64,000 nt of DNA, from assembly GCA_963759175.1 (NCBI GenBank), contig CAVWXP010000007.1, positions 310,001 to 374,000 on the forward strand. The letters run 5' to 3'. The translations under genes and the position numbers were made by a program. Shown here piece by piece: positions 9,030 through 18,645 of this stretch (positions are counted from its first letter, which is position 1; each line of letters begins with the position of its first letter). This DNA comes from SZUA-442 sp963759175 (GTDB taxonomy: Bacteria > Actinomycetota > Acidimicrobiia > Spongiisociales > UBA5794). Under the pieces are notes generated by a model. The model was not told the origin of the DNA, ran no database searches, and worked only from the letters and a program-made list of their open reading frames with translations.

Positions 9030-10276
9030 GATGCTGGAGCCTCCACGATGACGGGTTCAGGTATGGGGATGATGAACTTGCCTCCCCATGCGCCAATGTA
9101 GGAGAGCTGGTTCATGATCTCATCCTTGAGGTTCCACGGCAGGATGAGGACATAGTCGGGTTCTGTCTCCGCAATGCGTTCCGGTGGGTGGATGGGGATG
9201 TGCGTTCCCGGTGTGTACCTGCCCTGGCGGAACGGACTGCGATCGCTGGCGTAGTCGATGAAATCGGTGGCGATGCCGGTGTAGTTCAATAGGGTGTTGC
9301 CCTTGCCTGCTGCCCCGTAGATGGCGATGCTCCTGCCGTCGTTCTTGATGCCGATGAGCAGCTCGAGGAGCCGACGCTTCGTCGCAGCCACCTGGTCACC
9401 GAATCGGCGATAGGTCTCCAGGTCGAACAGACCGAACTCGGTTTCGCGGTCGAGTAGCTCCTGCACCCGTGGCGAGATCTCCTTCGTGGCGTCATCGGCG
9501 TGCTTGATGAACAATCGCAACGATCCGCCATGGGACCACAGCTCTTCGACGTCGAAGATCGTCAGGCCGTGGGCGGCGAAGACGGTGCGAGTGGTCCCCA
9601 ACGACAGATATGACCAGTGCTCGTGGTAGATCGTGTCGAATTGGTTGCCCTCGATGAGGCGCATGAGGTGCGGGAACTCGAAGGTCACGACGCCATCGGG
9701 CGCCAGGACCAGCGGGAGGCCGGCAACGAAGCCGTTGATGTCGGGACCATGGGCGAGGACGTTGTTGCCGAGGATGACGTCGAACGCGCGCCCCTCGGCA
9801 GCCATCCTGCCGGCGGTATCGGCATTGAAGAACTCAACGAGGGTCGGTATGCCCTTGTCGATTGCCGCCTCGGCGACCGTGTGGGCCGGATCGATACCGA
9901 GGACATCCATGCCCTTTGCCTGGAAGTACTGGAGCAAGTAGCCGTCGTTGCTGGCGATCTCGAGGACCCGGGTCGAATCATCGAGGCCGAACCGATCCGT
10001 CATCATGTCGACGTACTCACTGGCGTGGCGCAACCATGCCTCTGAGAAGGACGAGTAGTACACATAGTCGTTGAAGATCTCGCTGGGGTCGACGTACTCG
10101 CCGACTTGTGCGAGGAAGCATTTTCCGCACACCTTCACCTCGAGCGGGTAGTGCGGTTCCATGGCGTTGAGCTGGTCGGGAGTCAAGAGCGACTGGCACA
10201 GCGGGTGCATACCGAGGTCGACCATCGTCGTCTCGAGCGGTGCACCGCAGAAGCGGCAGTCGAACGTCACATCCAT
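9026..10276 (-). CDS. sugar C-methyltransferase with N-terminal zinc motif
   Basis: 416 residues in the three-part layout of NDP-hexose C-methyltransferases. The N-terminal zinc site has C7/C10 and C50/C53. The SAM-binding Rossmann domain follows, with VLEIASNDGYLLQYF and VLGIDPA. The C-terminal domain contains AIYGAAGKGNTLL. Members methylate C-3 of NDP-4-keto-dideoxy sugars or related positions. It overlaps the epimerase gene by 10 bases at its start and the nucleotidyltransferase by four at its end, so the three are co-translated. This suggests a branched-chain sugar in the product of the locus. The exact position methylated is inference. Confidence 0.87.
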   Translation of the reverse strand: MDVTFDCRFCGAPLETTMVDLGMHPLCQSLLTPDQLNAMEPHYPLEVKVCGKCFLAQVGEYVDPSEIFNDYVYYSSFSEAWLRHASEYVDMMTDRFGLDDSTRVLEIASNDGYLLQYFQAKGMDVLGIDPAHTVAEAAIDKGIPTLVEFFNADTAGRMAAEGRAFDVILGNNVLAHGPDINGFVAGLPLVLAPDGVVTFEFPHLMRLIEGNQFDTIYHEHWSYLSLGTTRTVFAAHGLTIFDVEELWSHGGSLRLFIKHADDATKEISPRVQELLDRETEFGLFDLETYRRFGDQVAATKRRLLELLIGIKNDGRSIAIYGAAGKGNTLLNYTGIATDFIDYASDRSPFRQGRYTPGTHIPIHPPERIAETEPDYVLILPWNLKDEIMNQLSYIGAWGGKFIIPIPEPVIVEAPAS

Positions 10277-11277
10277 CGGAGGTCGTCTCCCAGTTTCCCG
10301 GCGCCGACGAGGCGTTCGATCTCCACGAGGCGCGTGTACCTGCCGAAATCGGCCTCGGTGAGGGATGCGGCCGAGAACGCTTTGCTCAACTCAGCGACAC
10401 CGGCCGCCACATCCCACCTCGGAGCGAAGCCATCGAGGGTTTCGCTGATTTTGCTGAAATCCACCCGGTAGCTGCGGTTGTCCGGGCCCGCGGCATCGGG
10501 GATGACGAGTTCTGCCCCCGGATGCTCGGCCCCGACGATCCGAGCGATGTCGCGCACCTGATAGTTCTCCGGCGTCGAACCCACGTTGAACGCCTCGTCG
10601 TGGACGAGCTCTCGGGGGGCGTCGAGGACGGCTGCGAAGGCGTTGCACACGTCCTCGACGTGCACCTGTGGACGCCACGGGGTGCCATCGGATGTGAGGA
10701 CGATGCGACCGGTTGCGACGGCCCACGCCGTCAGGTTGTTGACGACGATGTCGAGGCGAAGTGCCGGGGAGACCCCGTAGACGGTCGCGTTGCGCATCGA
10801 CGTGGTCGTGTAGCCATCGTCGGCGAGTTCATGGAGGCCTTCCTCGACGAGGACCTTCGCCCGGCCGTACGGAGTCACGGGAGCGAAGGGGGCTGTCTCA
10901 TCGACGTGGGCGCCGCCCGCAGCGCCGTAGAGCGAACAGCTCGATGCGAACACGAATCGTTCGACACCGGCGGTCTTGGCGAGGCGTGCGAACTCCACCG
11001 TGGCCACATGATTGATGTCGTAGGTGATCGAAGGGTCGAGGTTGCCGAGGGGATCATTGGACAGTGCAGCGAGGTGGACGACCGCGTCGATGCCATCGAA
11101 GTCGGCGTGCGAGGCCGTGCGGATGTCCCGATGGTCCGCAGGCGGCATATCGGCGGTGAAGGCCCCACCCGCATAGAGGCCGAGGTCGAACAGCACGACG
11201 TCGTGACCGACGCGTTCGAGGTACGGCACCATGACGGCACCGATGTACCCGCTCGATCCTGTGACGAGGACCCGCAT
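10267..11277 (-). CDS. NAD-dependent epimerase/dehydratase (extended SDR)
   Basis: 336 residues from the ATG at 11277, which follows a GGAGGG sequence; the longer open frame to 11448 runs into the divergent nuclease gene. VTGSSGYIGAVMVPYL gives the GxxGxxG NAD-binding motif. The catalytic triad is visible as Ser in FASSCSLYG and YGRAK (Y-x3-K). Extended SDRs of this kind epimerise, dehydrate or reduce nucleotide sugars. It is the first gene of the reverse operon 11277 to 5229, so the promoter should lie in the region shared with the nuclease gene. Which nucleotide sugar it uses is not determined. Confidence 0.85.
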   Translation of the reverse strand: MRVLVTGSSGYIGAVMVPYLERVGHDVVLFDLGLYAGGAFTADMPPADHRDIRTASHADFDGIDAVVHLAALSNDPLGNLDPSITYDINHVATVEFARLAKTAGVERFVFASSCSLYGAAGGAHVDETAPFAPVTPYGRAKVLVEEGLHELADDGYTTTSMRNATVYGVSPALRLDIVVNNLTAWAVATGRIVLTSDGTPWRPQVHVEDVCNAFAAVLDAPRELVHDEAFNVGSTPENYQVRDIARIVGAEHPGAELVIPDAAGPDNRSYRVDFSKISETLDGFAPRWDVAAGVAELSKAFSAASLTEADFGRYTRLVEIERLVGAGKLGDDLRWM

Positions 11278-11439
11278 GCTTCCCTCCCTGGCAAGAGCCC
11301 GCCCGACTGCCCAATCTAGTGGGGCCCCAGGGGGCGCGGACTGACCATTTCTGCCGCTGCCGAAGGGAGTGGTCAGGGGGCAGGGTGGAACCGCCGGTCG
11401 GATTTCGCTTCTGTCGTACCCGGATGTGAGAATCACACC

Positions 11440-13065
11440 ATGGAGCACGATCCGTCCCTCTCGTCACCGGACCTCGCAACCGGCCTCGGAGGGGCGGAGA
11501 TCGGACGATGCCTGACCCGCCTCCACCACGATCGATTCACGCAGTCCCCTCCCACGCTCGACAGTGCCGACGAGGTTCGTGCCCGGGCCCTGGCACTGGG
11601 TCTCGCGTTCGAGGACCAGGTCGTCGTCCCTCGTGATGGCGATTACTCCGGTGCCATCCGGATCGACGGATTCGGCAGCGTCGCCGTGCGCCACACCATC
11701 GAGGCCCTCGGGGCAGGGTCACCCGTGATCGTCGGCGGTCGTCTTGTAAGCGCCGATGGCAAGCGGGTCGGGGCCCCGGACCTCCTTCTGCGACCTGGCC
11801 ACGGATACGCCCCGATCGAGATCAAGAGGCATCGGGTACGTCTCGACAAGGGCATACCGGCAGCGACCAGTGAGCTGACGGCCCTGGCGGACGATCGACG
11901 ATCCGGGGTTCGGTTCCGCTCGCGCCGACGACGCGACCTGCTCCAGGCCGAGCACTACCGACGGCTTCTGGCCGAAGCCGGTCGGGCGTCCGACGAACCG
12001 CTGCTCGGGGTCATCGGTAACGACGAGCCCCTCGCCTGCACGTGGGTCGATGCCACGGAGGGAGAGACCCCGATCAGTGCCGACTACGACGACTGGATCC
12101 TCATTCGCGCACATGGACACCATCGCCCACGGAGTGGCGACATCCGGCGTACCCCGCTCGAACCTGCGTGGTTCCGCGGCGAGTGCACGACCTGCGACTG
12201 GTACGACTTCTGTCTTGCCGACCTCGAGCACCGCGACGACGTGACCCTGCTGCGAGACGTCGATGCAGGGATCCGATCCGATCCTGGCGAGTGGCGGTGT
12301 GACCACCGTCGCCGATGTCGCCGCACTCGATCCAGCGGATGATCGCCTCCCCGCAGGCACCACCGTTCTCCAGGCTCGGGCCCGCACCTCAGGCGAACTG
12401 CTGAGGTCCGATGGCGGTGCGGGACCCGTTGCGCTGCCCGAGGGATCCATCGAGGTGGATCTGGACATCGAGACGATGGGCGGGCGCACCTACCTCGCAG
12501 GACTGCTCGTCACCGCGAGCGGCACATCGCGCTACGAACCGATCGTCGACTGGTCCGGGACGCCACCCGGGGAGGCACGAGTGCTTCGAGCGTTGTTCGA
12601 CCAGCTCGCATCGTGGTCGCGGGCCGGTGCCGTCGTGTACCACTGGACCGACTACGAGCAACGCATGTTGGCGAACGCTGCCACAGAGCACGGTCTTTCG
12701 ATCGAGGGCTTCACATCGGTCGACGAATGGTTCGACACCCACGCCATCGACCTCTGCGCCTGGTCGCGCCACCACCTCGTATCTCACCGGACGGCTACAG
12801 CCTCAAGACCATCGCCCCGCTATGTGGGTTCACCTGGCGCGACAACGATCCGGGGGGCCTCCAATCCGAGATCTGGTTCGAACGCCTGCTCGCCGGCGAG
12901 GAATCCATGCGCGATCGCCTCCTCGCCTACAACGAGGACGACGTCCTCGCACAGCTCGCCGTGCGACGTTGGGTCAGGTCCCACGACACCGGGGCGGGCC
13001 CGGGATCCTCGATCCCCTCGGCGCTCCGCTGGCCGCTCGTCGAGCCCGTCCCACGGAGCACCTGA
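11440..13065 (+). pseudogene. RecB-like nuclease with RNase H-like domain (TM0106 type), two frameshifts
   Basis: The protein reads as one family member only if two frame changes are allowed. Frame one from ATG 11440 gives a RecB-type nuclease domain (GRRLVSADGKRVGAPDLLL, then APIEIKRHR, the D-x-E-x-K core) and a CTTCDWYDFC cluster. Near 12270 to 12290 the frame shifts to one encoding EVDLDIETMGGRTYLAGL, the YprB-like RNase H fold. At 12780/12781 it shifts back to encode YSLKTIAPLCGF and YNEDDV. The first site sits in three tandem GATCC copies; the second looks like one missing base. About 540 residues in total, normal for the family. Either the gene is decaying or the assembly has indels. 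DNA repair or RNA processing is the usual guess for this family. Confidence 0.75.
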
Positions 13066-13159
13066 GCCCGGCGACCGCACACGCACCGGGAAGCCCGGGA
13101 GAGATGGTGCGTGGTGGCCCCACACGTGCGACACTCGCGATGGCGACCGAGAGGACCCC

Positions 13160-14539
13160 ATGGAATACGACACGATCATCGAACCGTTCCGCATCCACAC
13201 GGTGCAGGCGATCGACCTCCCGGATGAGCAGCGACGAACCGAAGCCCTCGAACGCAGCGGCTACAACCTCTTCGGCCTCCACGCCGACGAGGTGATCATC
13301 GACCTCCTCACCGATTCCGGGACGGGGGCGATGTCGTCGGAGCAATGGGCAGGCATGATGCGCGGCGACGAGTCGTACGCCGGATCACGTTCGTTCTACC
13401 GGTTCGAGTCGACGGTGCAGGCCATCACCGGCTTCGATCACGTCATCCCCACCCATCAGGGCCGTGCCGCTGAGAAGATCCTGTTCTCGGTAGCGGTCTC
13501 CGAGGGCGACATCGTGCCGAACAACACCCACTTCGACACGACCCGCGCCAACGTCGAGTACCGGGGCGCCGAGGCCCTCGACCTCGTCGAACCGGGCGGC
13601 ACGGATCCAGCGGCGATCCTGCCCTTCAAGGGGAACATGGATGTCGACCGACTGCGCGCCACGATCGAACGGGTCGGGTCGGACCGTGTGCCGCTCGTCA
13701 TGGTCACGGTCACCAACAACTCCGGTGGCGGGCAACCGGTGTCGATGGCGAACCTCCGCGCCGTACGGGCGGTGTGCGACGACTACGGCATCCCGTTGTT
13801 CCTCGATGCCTGCCGATTCGGTGAGAACGCATGGTTCATCAAGATGCGCGAGGACGGCTACGCCGATTCGACGCCGCGCGAGATCGCACGCGAGATGTTC
13901 TCCCTCGCCGACGGCGCGACCATGTCGGCGAAGAAGGACGGCATGGCCAACATCGGGGGATTCCTGGCCATGAACGACGCGACGATGGCCCAGCATGCCC
14001 GAAACCTGTTGATCCTCACCGAAGGGTTCCCGACGTACGGAGGCATGGCCGGGTATGACCTCGAAGCTGTGGCCATCGGGCTCGAGGAGGTCCTCGACGA
14101 GAACTACCTGCGGTACCGCATCCGCTCGACCGAGTACCTCGCGACGAAGGTCGCCAATGCAGGTGTCCCGATCGTTCAGCCGCCCGGCGGGCACGCCGTG
14201 TACCTCGATGCCGCGCACCTGCTCCCGCACATCCCACCGCACCGGTACCCGGCGCAGGCGCTCGCCGTCGACCTCTATCGGCGGGGCGGCGTGCGGGGCG
14301 TCGAGATCGGGACGGTCATGTTCGGGCGGCCCGATCCCACGGGCGGACCCGACATCCCGGGACCGATGGAGCTCGTGCGCCTGGCGATACCACGCCGCAC
14401 ATACACCCAGAGCCACATCGACTACGTGTCCGAGGTCGTCATCGATTCGGCATCGGCGGCATCGGAGCTCACCGGCTACCGGATCGTGGAACAGGCGCCG
14501 TGGCTACGCCACTTCACGGCACGCTTCGAACCGTTCTGA
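13160..14539 (+). CDS. tnaA: tryptophanase / tyrosine phenol-lyase family beta-eliminating lyase
   Basis: 459 residues, the normal length. The pyridoxal phosphate site is DGATMSAKKDGMANIGG, with K259 the expected Schiff-base lysine. Near the C-terminus, VRGVEIGTV follows the tryptophanase pattern (Val/Ile before G) rather than the MERG arrangement of tyrosine phenol-lyase, so tryptophanase (Trp to indole, pyruvate and ammonia) is preferred. Start is the ATG at 13160 behind GAGAGGA. An apparently longer open frame upstream is the out-of-frame remainder of the nuclease gene. No tryptophan permease or TnaC-like leader is visible in the 94-base gap upstream. The cytosolic enzyme could make indole as a signal or serve amino acid catabolism. 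Confidence 0.9.
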   Translation: MEYDTIIEPFRIHTVQAIDLPDEQRRTEALERSGYNLFGLHADEVIIDLLTDSGTGAMSSEQWAGMMRGDESYAGSRSFYRFESTVQAITGFDHVIPTHQGRAAEKILFSVAVSEGDIVPNNTHFDTTRANVEYRGAEALDLVEPGGTDPAAILPFKGNMDVDRLRATIERVGSDRVPLVMVTVTNNSGGGQPVSMANLRAVRAVCDDYGIPLFLDACRFGENAWFIKMREDGYADSTPREIAREMFSLADGATMSAKKDGMANIGGFLAMNDATMAQHARNLLILTEGFPTYGGMAGYDLEAVAIGLEEVLDENYLRYRIRSTEYLATKVANAGVPIVQPPGGHAVYLDAAHLLPHIPPHRYPAQALAVDLYRRGGVRGVEIGTVMFGRPDPTGGPDIPGPMELVRLAIPRRTYTQSHIDYVSEVVIDSASAASELTGYRIVEQAPWLRHFTARFEPF

Positions 14540-14626
14540 GCACCACCGCCGACTCCTGAGCCGCTTGCGGCCACCGGGACGGCATCGAGCGATCTTCGGT
14601 ATCGTTCGCAGGGAAGGCGACGGATC

Positions 14627-16291
14627 GTGGAGTCGTCGCAGAATCGGGGACAAGGCATGCGGCGGAACCCGCTCATCGCGGCGCTGCTGTCGGCATTGGT
14701 GCCGGGAGCCGGCCAACTCTATGCGCGCGACCCCTACCGGGCAGCCATCGTGTTCTCCCCTGCCGTCCTGGTCATCGCCGGCCTCTACGCCTTCTCCACG
14801 CGTGGCACCCTCGGCATGGCCGAGCTCCTCGTCCAGCCCGACTTCCTCACCCGCATCCTGATCGCCAATGTGATCGTGATGGCGTGGCGAGTGGCGGCCT
14901 CCGTCGACGCCTATCTCATCACCGCAGGGCGTGAGCGAACGCAGGCCATGACCCTTGGCCTCGTTGCGATGCTCGCCGTACTCGCTATCCCCCAGCTCGT
15001 GGGATGGATGTACGGGGCCCAGGCCATCTCGGCGCTCAATTCCGTGTTCGTTGCGAGCGCGGAGACCGTCACCGATCCCGGTGAGGAACCGAAGCCCCGA
15101 ATCGCCACGGACCACGGCGGGGTCATCGATCCGGTGTTCGTCGACATCCCGGAGGCCGATCCGCACTCGTCGCGGAACCTGATGTTCAGGCCGGGGATCG
15201 GGGATCCCGATGCGATCGCCGCTCGGGCCGACATCCTCGCACCTGCGACGCCGGTGGCACCGTTCGTGGCCTTCGGCGAACGCGTCGACCCCGATCGCCT
15301 CACGATCCTGCTGGTCGGTGGGGATGCCGGTCCGGGGAGGGAGGGACTGCGAACGGACTCGATGAACGTCGTGACGATCGACATCGAAACGGGCGCCACC
15401 GCGATGTTCGGCCTGCCGAGGAATCTCAAGATGGTTCCGCTGCCCGGTTCCATGCGGAGAGCCTTCGTCGACTTCGAGGAGCGTGTCATCGAGAAGGACC
15501 TCACGGATGCCGACCTCGACGGTTTCCCTGACACCTGGGTGGATCTCGATGGCGACGAGATCCCCGACGAGCCTCCGTTCGAGAGCTGCGAGTGCTACCC
15601 CGAGATGCTCAACACGGTCCACGGCCAGACACTCGATTGGACCGGCACCTACCCCGATGAGGTCGACCCCGGACTCGCCGCCCTGCGCGACATCGTCAGC
15701 AACCTGCTCGACATCCCCATCGACTACTACTTCATGGTCGAGATGGCAGGATTCGTCCGAACGATCGACGCCATCGGCGGCGTCGACGTCTACGTGAAGG
15801 ACCCGTACCACGTCAAGGTGTCATCGCCCGAGGAGGGTCAACCCAAGGCCATCGTCAACGTCGAACCCGGCATGAACCATCTGTCCGGTCTCGAGGCCCT
15901 CGCCTACACCCGCTGGCGCATCGGTTCGTCGGACTACAGCCGGATGGGACGCCAACGATGTGTCATCAAAGCCGCAGCGACGCAGGCCGATCCGGTGACG
16001 CTGGTCAAGGCGTTCCCGACCCTCATCGACCTGATGGAGCAGTACGTGACGACGGATATCCCCGTGACGTTCCTCCCCGACCTGGTCCAGATCGCCGGGA
16101 CGATCGACTACGACAACGTTGCAACGGTGGGCCTGACCCCGCCCACATACACGTCGGGCCGCACACCCGGGAAGTATCCGATCCCGAACGTCTCGCGGAT
16201 GCGGGCGAAGGTCCAGGACGTCATCGACAACGGAGTCGTCGCCCAGTCCAAGACAGGCGCATCCGAGTGCGACCCCCCGACCGACGGGTGA
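14627..16291 (+). CDS. LytR-CpsA-Psr (LCP) family protein
   Basis: 554 residues starting at GTG 14627 behind GGAAGG. The N-terminus (LLSALVPGAGQLYARD) resembles a TM2-like module and has three to four membrane helices up to residue 130. The LCP domain runs from about 218 to 460, with LLVGGD, the R-x-D pair (R242, D244), PRN (264 to 266) and YTRWR...DYSRMGRQR (427 to 444). LCP enzymes transfer undecaprenyl-linked glycans onto peptidoglycan outside the membrane. An insertion at 294 to 314 contains two Asp-rich loops (DADLDGFPD, DLDGDEIPD) like calcium-binding thrombospondin type 3 repeats. It is about 3 kb from the glycan locus and could attach its product. Confidence 0.88.
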   Translation: MESSQNRGQGMRRNPLIAALLSALVPGAGQLYARDPYRAAIVFSPAVLVIAGLYAFSTRGTLGMAELLVQPDFLTRILIANVIVMAWRVAASVDAYLITAGRERTQAMTLGLVAMLAVLAIPQLVGWMYGAQAISALNSVFVASAETVTDPGEEPKPRIATDHGGVIDPVFVDIPEADPHSSRNLMFRPGIGDPDAIAARADILAPATPVAPFVAFGERVDPDRLTILLVGGDAGPGREGLRTDSMNVVTIDIETGATAMFGLPRNLKMVPLPGSMRRAFVDFEERVIEKDLTDADLDGFPDTWVDLDGDEIPDEPPFESCECYPEMLNTVHGQTLDWTGTYPDEVDPGLAALRDIVSNLLDIPIDYYFMVEMAGFVRTIDAIGGVDVYVKDPYHVKVSSPEEGQPKAIVNVEPGMNHLSGLEALAYTRWRIGSSDYSRMGRQRCVIKAAATQADPVTLVKAFPTLIDLMEQYVTTDIPVTFLPDLVQIAGTIDYDNVATVGLTPPTYTSGRTPGKYPIPNVSRMRAKVQDVIDNGVVAQSKTGASECDPPTDG

Positions 16292-16304
16292 TGCCCGGAA
16301 TCCG

Positions 16305-17777
16305 TCAGGGAACCACGGTCCATAGATCCGTTTCGGGGTGGAACTGGCTCCAGGCGAACCAGAAGGCCTCGTGACCCCCGATCGGGGTGCCGTCGTCTCG
16401 TTCGGCACGGACACCAGACCCGTCGGCCACGACGACGACACCTGCGGCCTCGACTCGCTGACCGGCCGCGAGCGCAGCTCGGGCTGTTTCGACATCGAAG
16501 GCAACGGCGTTGCCGTCAACGATCACACCGAGCACCTTGGCCTGGGGCGCCAACCGGCGGTCGACGTCACCGATGGGGAAGATGGGTCCGTTGTCGTCAC
16601 GTCCGCCGAGGGGGTCCGGGTCGTAGATACGCCCGATCCCGCCGTCCTCGGCGACGACGGTGGTGTCGGGGTGATCGGCCTTCCACGCACCCCACGTAGA
16701 GGTCACCACCGGGGCCTGCTCGAGGATGATTCCCGCGTCGAGGAGCGGGCCGGACACGGCCGCGCCCGTGAACGTGTCGAGTACCGACGCGGTGACCAGG
16801 TCGTACATCACCTTGTTCGACCGAGACAGCAGGCCCGTCGTCCGCAGCACCGGGACCTCGACACCGGGGGGTACGCCATCGGTGAAGTACGCCTGGGCGG
16901 ATCCGCAGAGCGTGCAGTAGGGGATCCCGAGCCGACGGCCACCGAGCGAATCGTTGACCATCTCGTGGACCTCCATGATGTTCTTCGGATAGGCGCGAGC
17001 CTCTCCGTTCACCACCACGCCGAACACGATCGCATCGTCGGGATACCAGTCGCCGCCGGATGCATCGGTGACCACGGGATCGTCGAGTGCGGGGATACAT
17101 CCACGCACACATGGCTGGGCCGTTCCGAGCGGCCGATCGTCGATGAGGACCCCTCCCCATCCGAGCCATCGGTAGTCGATCGTCGCATCCTCGTCCGAGA
17201 AGAACGGGGACCATCGGGGGTCTATCGCCGTGAACAGTCGCCCCTTCCACTCTCGGTAGCGATCGAGGGATGGCAGGTCCCATGCGATGAGGTGATCCGT
17301 CATCGATTGCCATGGGCTCCGAGGTGCGATCGGATCCTCTGCGAGTAGTGCCCCGGTGAGATCCTCGAACGCACCGATGATCGCCTGCCTTGCTTCTCCG
17401 GGACCCACGAAGCGCAGGATGTCGGCGAGGAGCCATGCCGCTCGTGGATCCCCCTGCCTGCCGATGGAGCGGATCGTGTCTGGGTTGACCGATATCTCGA
17501 TACCGGTGAGCAGGGCATCGATGTCGTTCGCCAGGGCTGGTGATGTCGACCCGCTCTCAGTCGCCGGGGCCGGCGGGAAGGCATAGCCGGCCTGGTTCCG
17601 CGCCGTTGCCGTCGTGGCAGGCGGAACGAGGGCCGTGTCGGCGGGGGGACCGGGGGCGGTGGTTCCCAGCGACGACGGAGCGACAGTGACGGCTGGAGAC
17701 GTGTCGGAGTCGACTGTGGAGCAGGCCACGGCGAGCAAGCCGGATGCAGCGATGACGACAGCGATGCGGAGTGACAC
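16305..17777 (-). CDS. DUF3179 domain lipoprotein
   Basis: 490 residues. The N-terminus is a lipoprotein signal with a GLLAVAC lipobox (C19), followed by a Thr/Pro/Ala-rich stretch to about residue 80. The body is the DUF3179 domain, recognised by IPYCTLCGSAQAY with its CxxC pair. Function of the family is unknown; the cysteine pair suggests redox or metal binding outside the cell. Start is GTG at 17777. The gene converges on the LCP gene with a 13-base gap and is divergent from the DUF2071 gene. Confidence 0.85.
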   Translation of the reverse strand: MSLRIAVVIAASGLLAVACSTVDSDTSPAVTVAPSSLGTTAPGPPADTALVPPATTATARNQAGYAFPPAPATESGSTSPALANDIDALLTGIEISVNPDTIRSIGRQGDPRAAWLLADILRFVGPGEARQAIIGAFEDLTGALLAEDPIAPRSPWQSMTDHLIAWDLPSLDRYREWKGRLFTAIDPRWSPFFSDEDATIDYRWLGWGGVLIDDRPLGTAQPCVRGCIPALDDPVVTDASGGDWYPDDAIVFGVVVNGEARAYPKNIMEVHEMVNDSLGGRRLGIPYCTLCGSAQAYFTDGVPPGVEVPVLRTTGLLSRSNKVMYDLVTASVLDTFTGAAVSGPLLDAGIILEQAPVVTSTWGAWKADHPDTTVVAEDGGIGRIYDPDPLGGRDDNGPIFPIGDVDRRLAPQAKVLGVIVDGNAVAFDVETARAALAAGQRVEAAGVVVVADGSGVRAERDDGTPIGGHEAFWFAWSQFHPETDLWTVVP

Positions 17778-17889
17778 GGTGCTGGCACGCTATGGCCTGT
17801 CGAGCCCTACTCGGATCGTGTTCAGCAAACGGCAAGGTCCGCGACCGGCGACATCGTCCGATGTGGTCCGCAGCTGCGAATATCGCGTG

Positions 17890-18645
17890 ATGACTACCCC
17901 GACGATTCGAGACACGAGACACGCGGTGCCGACGGATCCCCCGCATCGCATCCACAGACCGGTGATGGTCCAGGAATGGCGCAACGCGACGTTCGCCCAT
18001 TGGCCCGTCGATCCGGTCCACACCCAGGCACTCCTCCCTCGTGGCCTGCATGTCGATACCCACGCGGGCACGGCGTGGGTGGGGTTGATCGCCTTCGAAA
18101 TGGCGGCGATACGGATCCCCGGGACCCCACGCGTTCCGTATCTCGGCACCTTCCCGGAGACGAACGTCCGCACCTACGTCCGGGATGCGAGCGGTCGGCC
18201 CGGCGTGTGGTTCCATTCATTGGAGGCCTCTCGCTTGCTCCCGGTGGCAACGGCGCGGGCCACCTACTCGCTGCCGTACATGTGGGCACGGATGTCGATC
18301 ACGCACTCGGCAGGCCATGTTCGGTACCGGTCCGAGCGACGATGGCCCGGTCCGCGTGGCGCCGGGGGCACCATCACGGTTGCTCCAGGATCGGTGGTCA
18401 CTGAGCCCGACCCCCTCGACGTGTTCCTCACCGCCCGGTGGGGCCTCTACTCGACCAGCAGGTCCGGGACCCTGCGATATGCGCCCGTCGAGCATCCGGC
18501 ATGGCCCCTCCACCGTGCCAGCGCCGGTCATCTCCGCGACTCGCTGGTCACTGCAGCCGGATACCCACCTCCGGTCGGTGAACCCCATGTCCTGTGGAGT
18601 CCAGGCGTTCCCGTCCGCATCGGCCTGCCGACGGTCGTTCACTGA
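17890..18645 (+). CDS. DUF2071 (YqjF-like) protein
   Basis: 251 residues from the ATG at 17890. PVMVQEWRNATFAHWPVDP at the start, then LLPRGLHVDTHAGTAWVGLI, and a DVFLTARWGLYS segment near the end, are the signatures of the DUF2071/YqjF family of acetoacetate-decarboxylase-like fold proteins. No reaction is established. The stop overlaps the start of the DNA glycosylase by one base (TGATG), so the two are very likely co-translated. No regulatory site was recognised upstream. Confidence 0.82.
   Translation: MTTPTIRDTRHAVPTDPPHRIHRPVMVQEWRNATFAHWPVDPVHTQALLPRGLHVDTHAGTAWVGLIAFEMAAIRIPGTPRVPYLGTFPETNVRTYVRDASGRPGVWFHSLEASRLLPVATARATYSLPYMWARMSITHSAGHVRYRSERRWPGPRGAGGTITVAPGSVVTEPDPLDVFLTARWGLYSTSRSGTLRYAPVEHPAWPLHRASAGHLRDSLVTAAGYPPPVGEPHVLWSPGVPVRIGLPTVVH

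Noticed and set aside
12274..12289. GATCC triplet as a phase-variation switch
   Set aside because: Only three copies, and a second frameshift elsewhere in the same gene makes a simple switch unlikely; kept only as a possible slippage site.
12263..14539. A 758-codon frame joining a nuclease half and tryptophanase
   Set aside because: The middle (about 12782 to 13159) is low-complexity out-of-frame sequence; the two real genes are separate and tnaA has its own start and ribosome-binding site at 13160.
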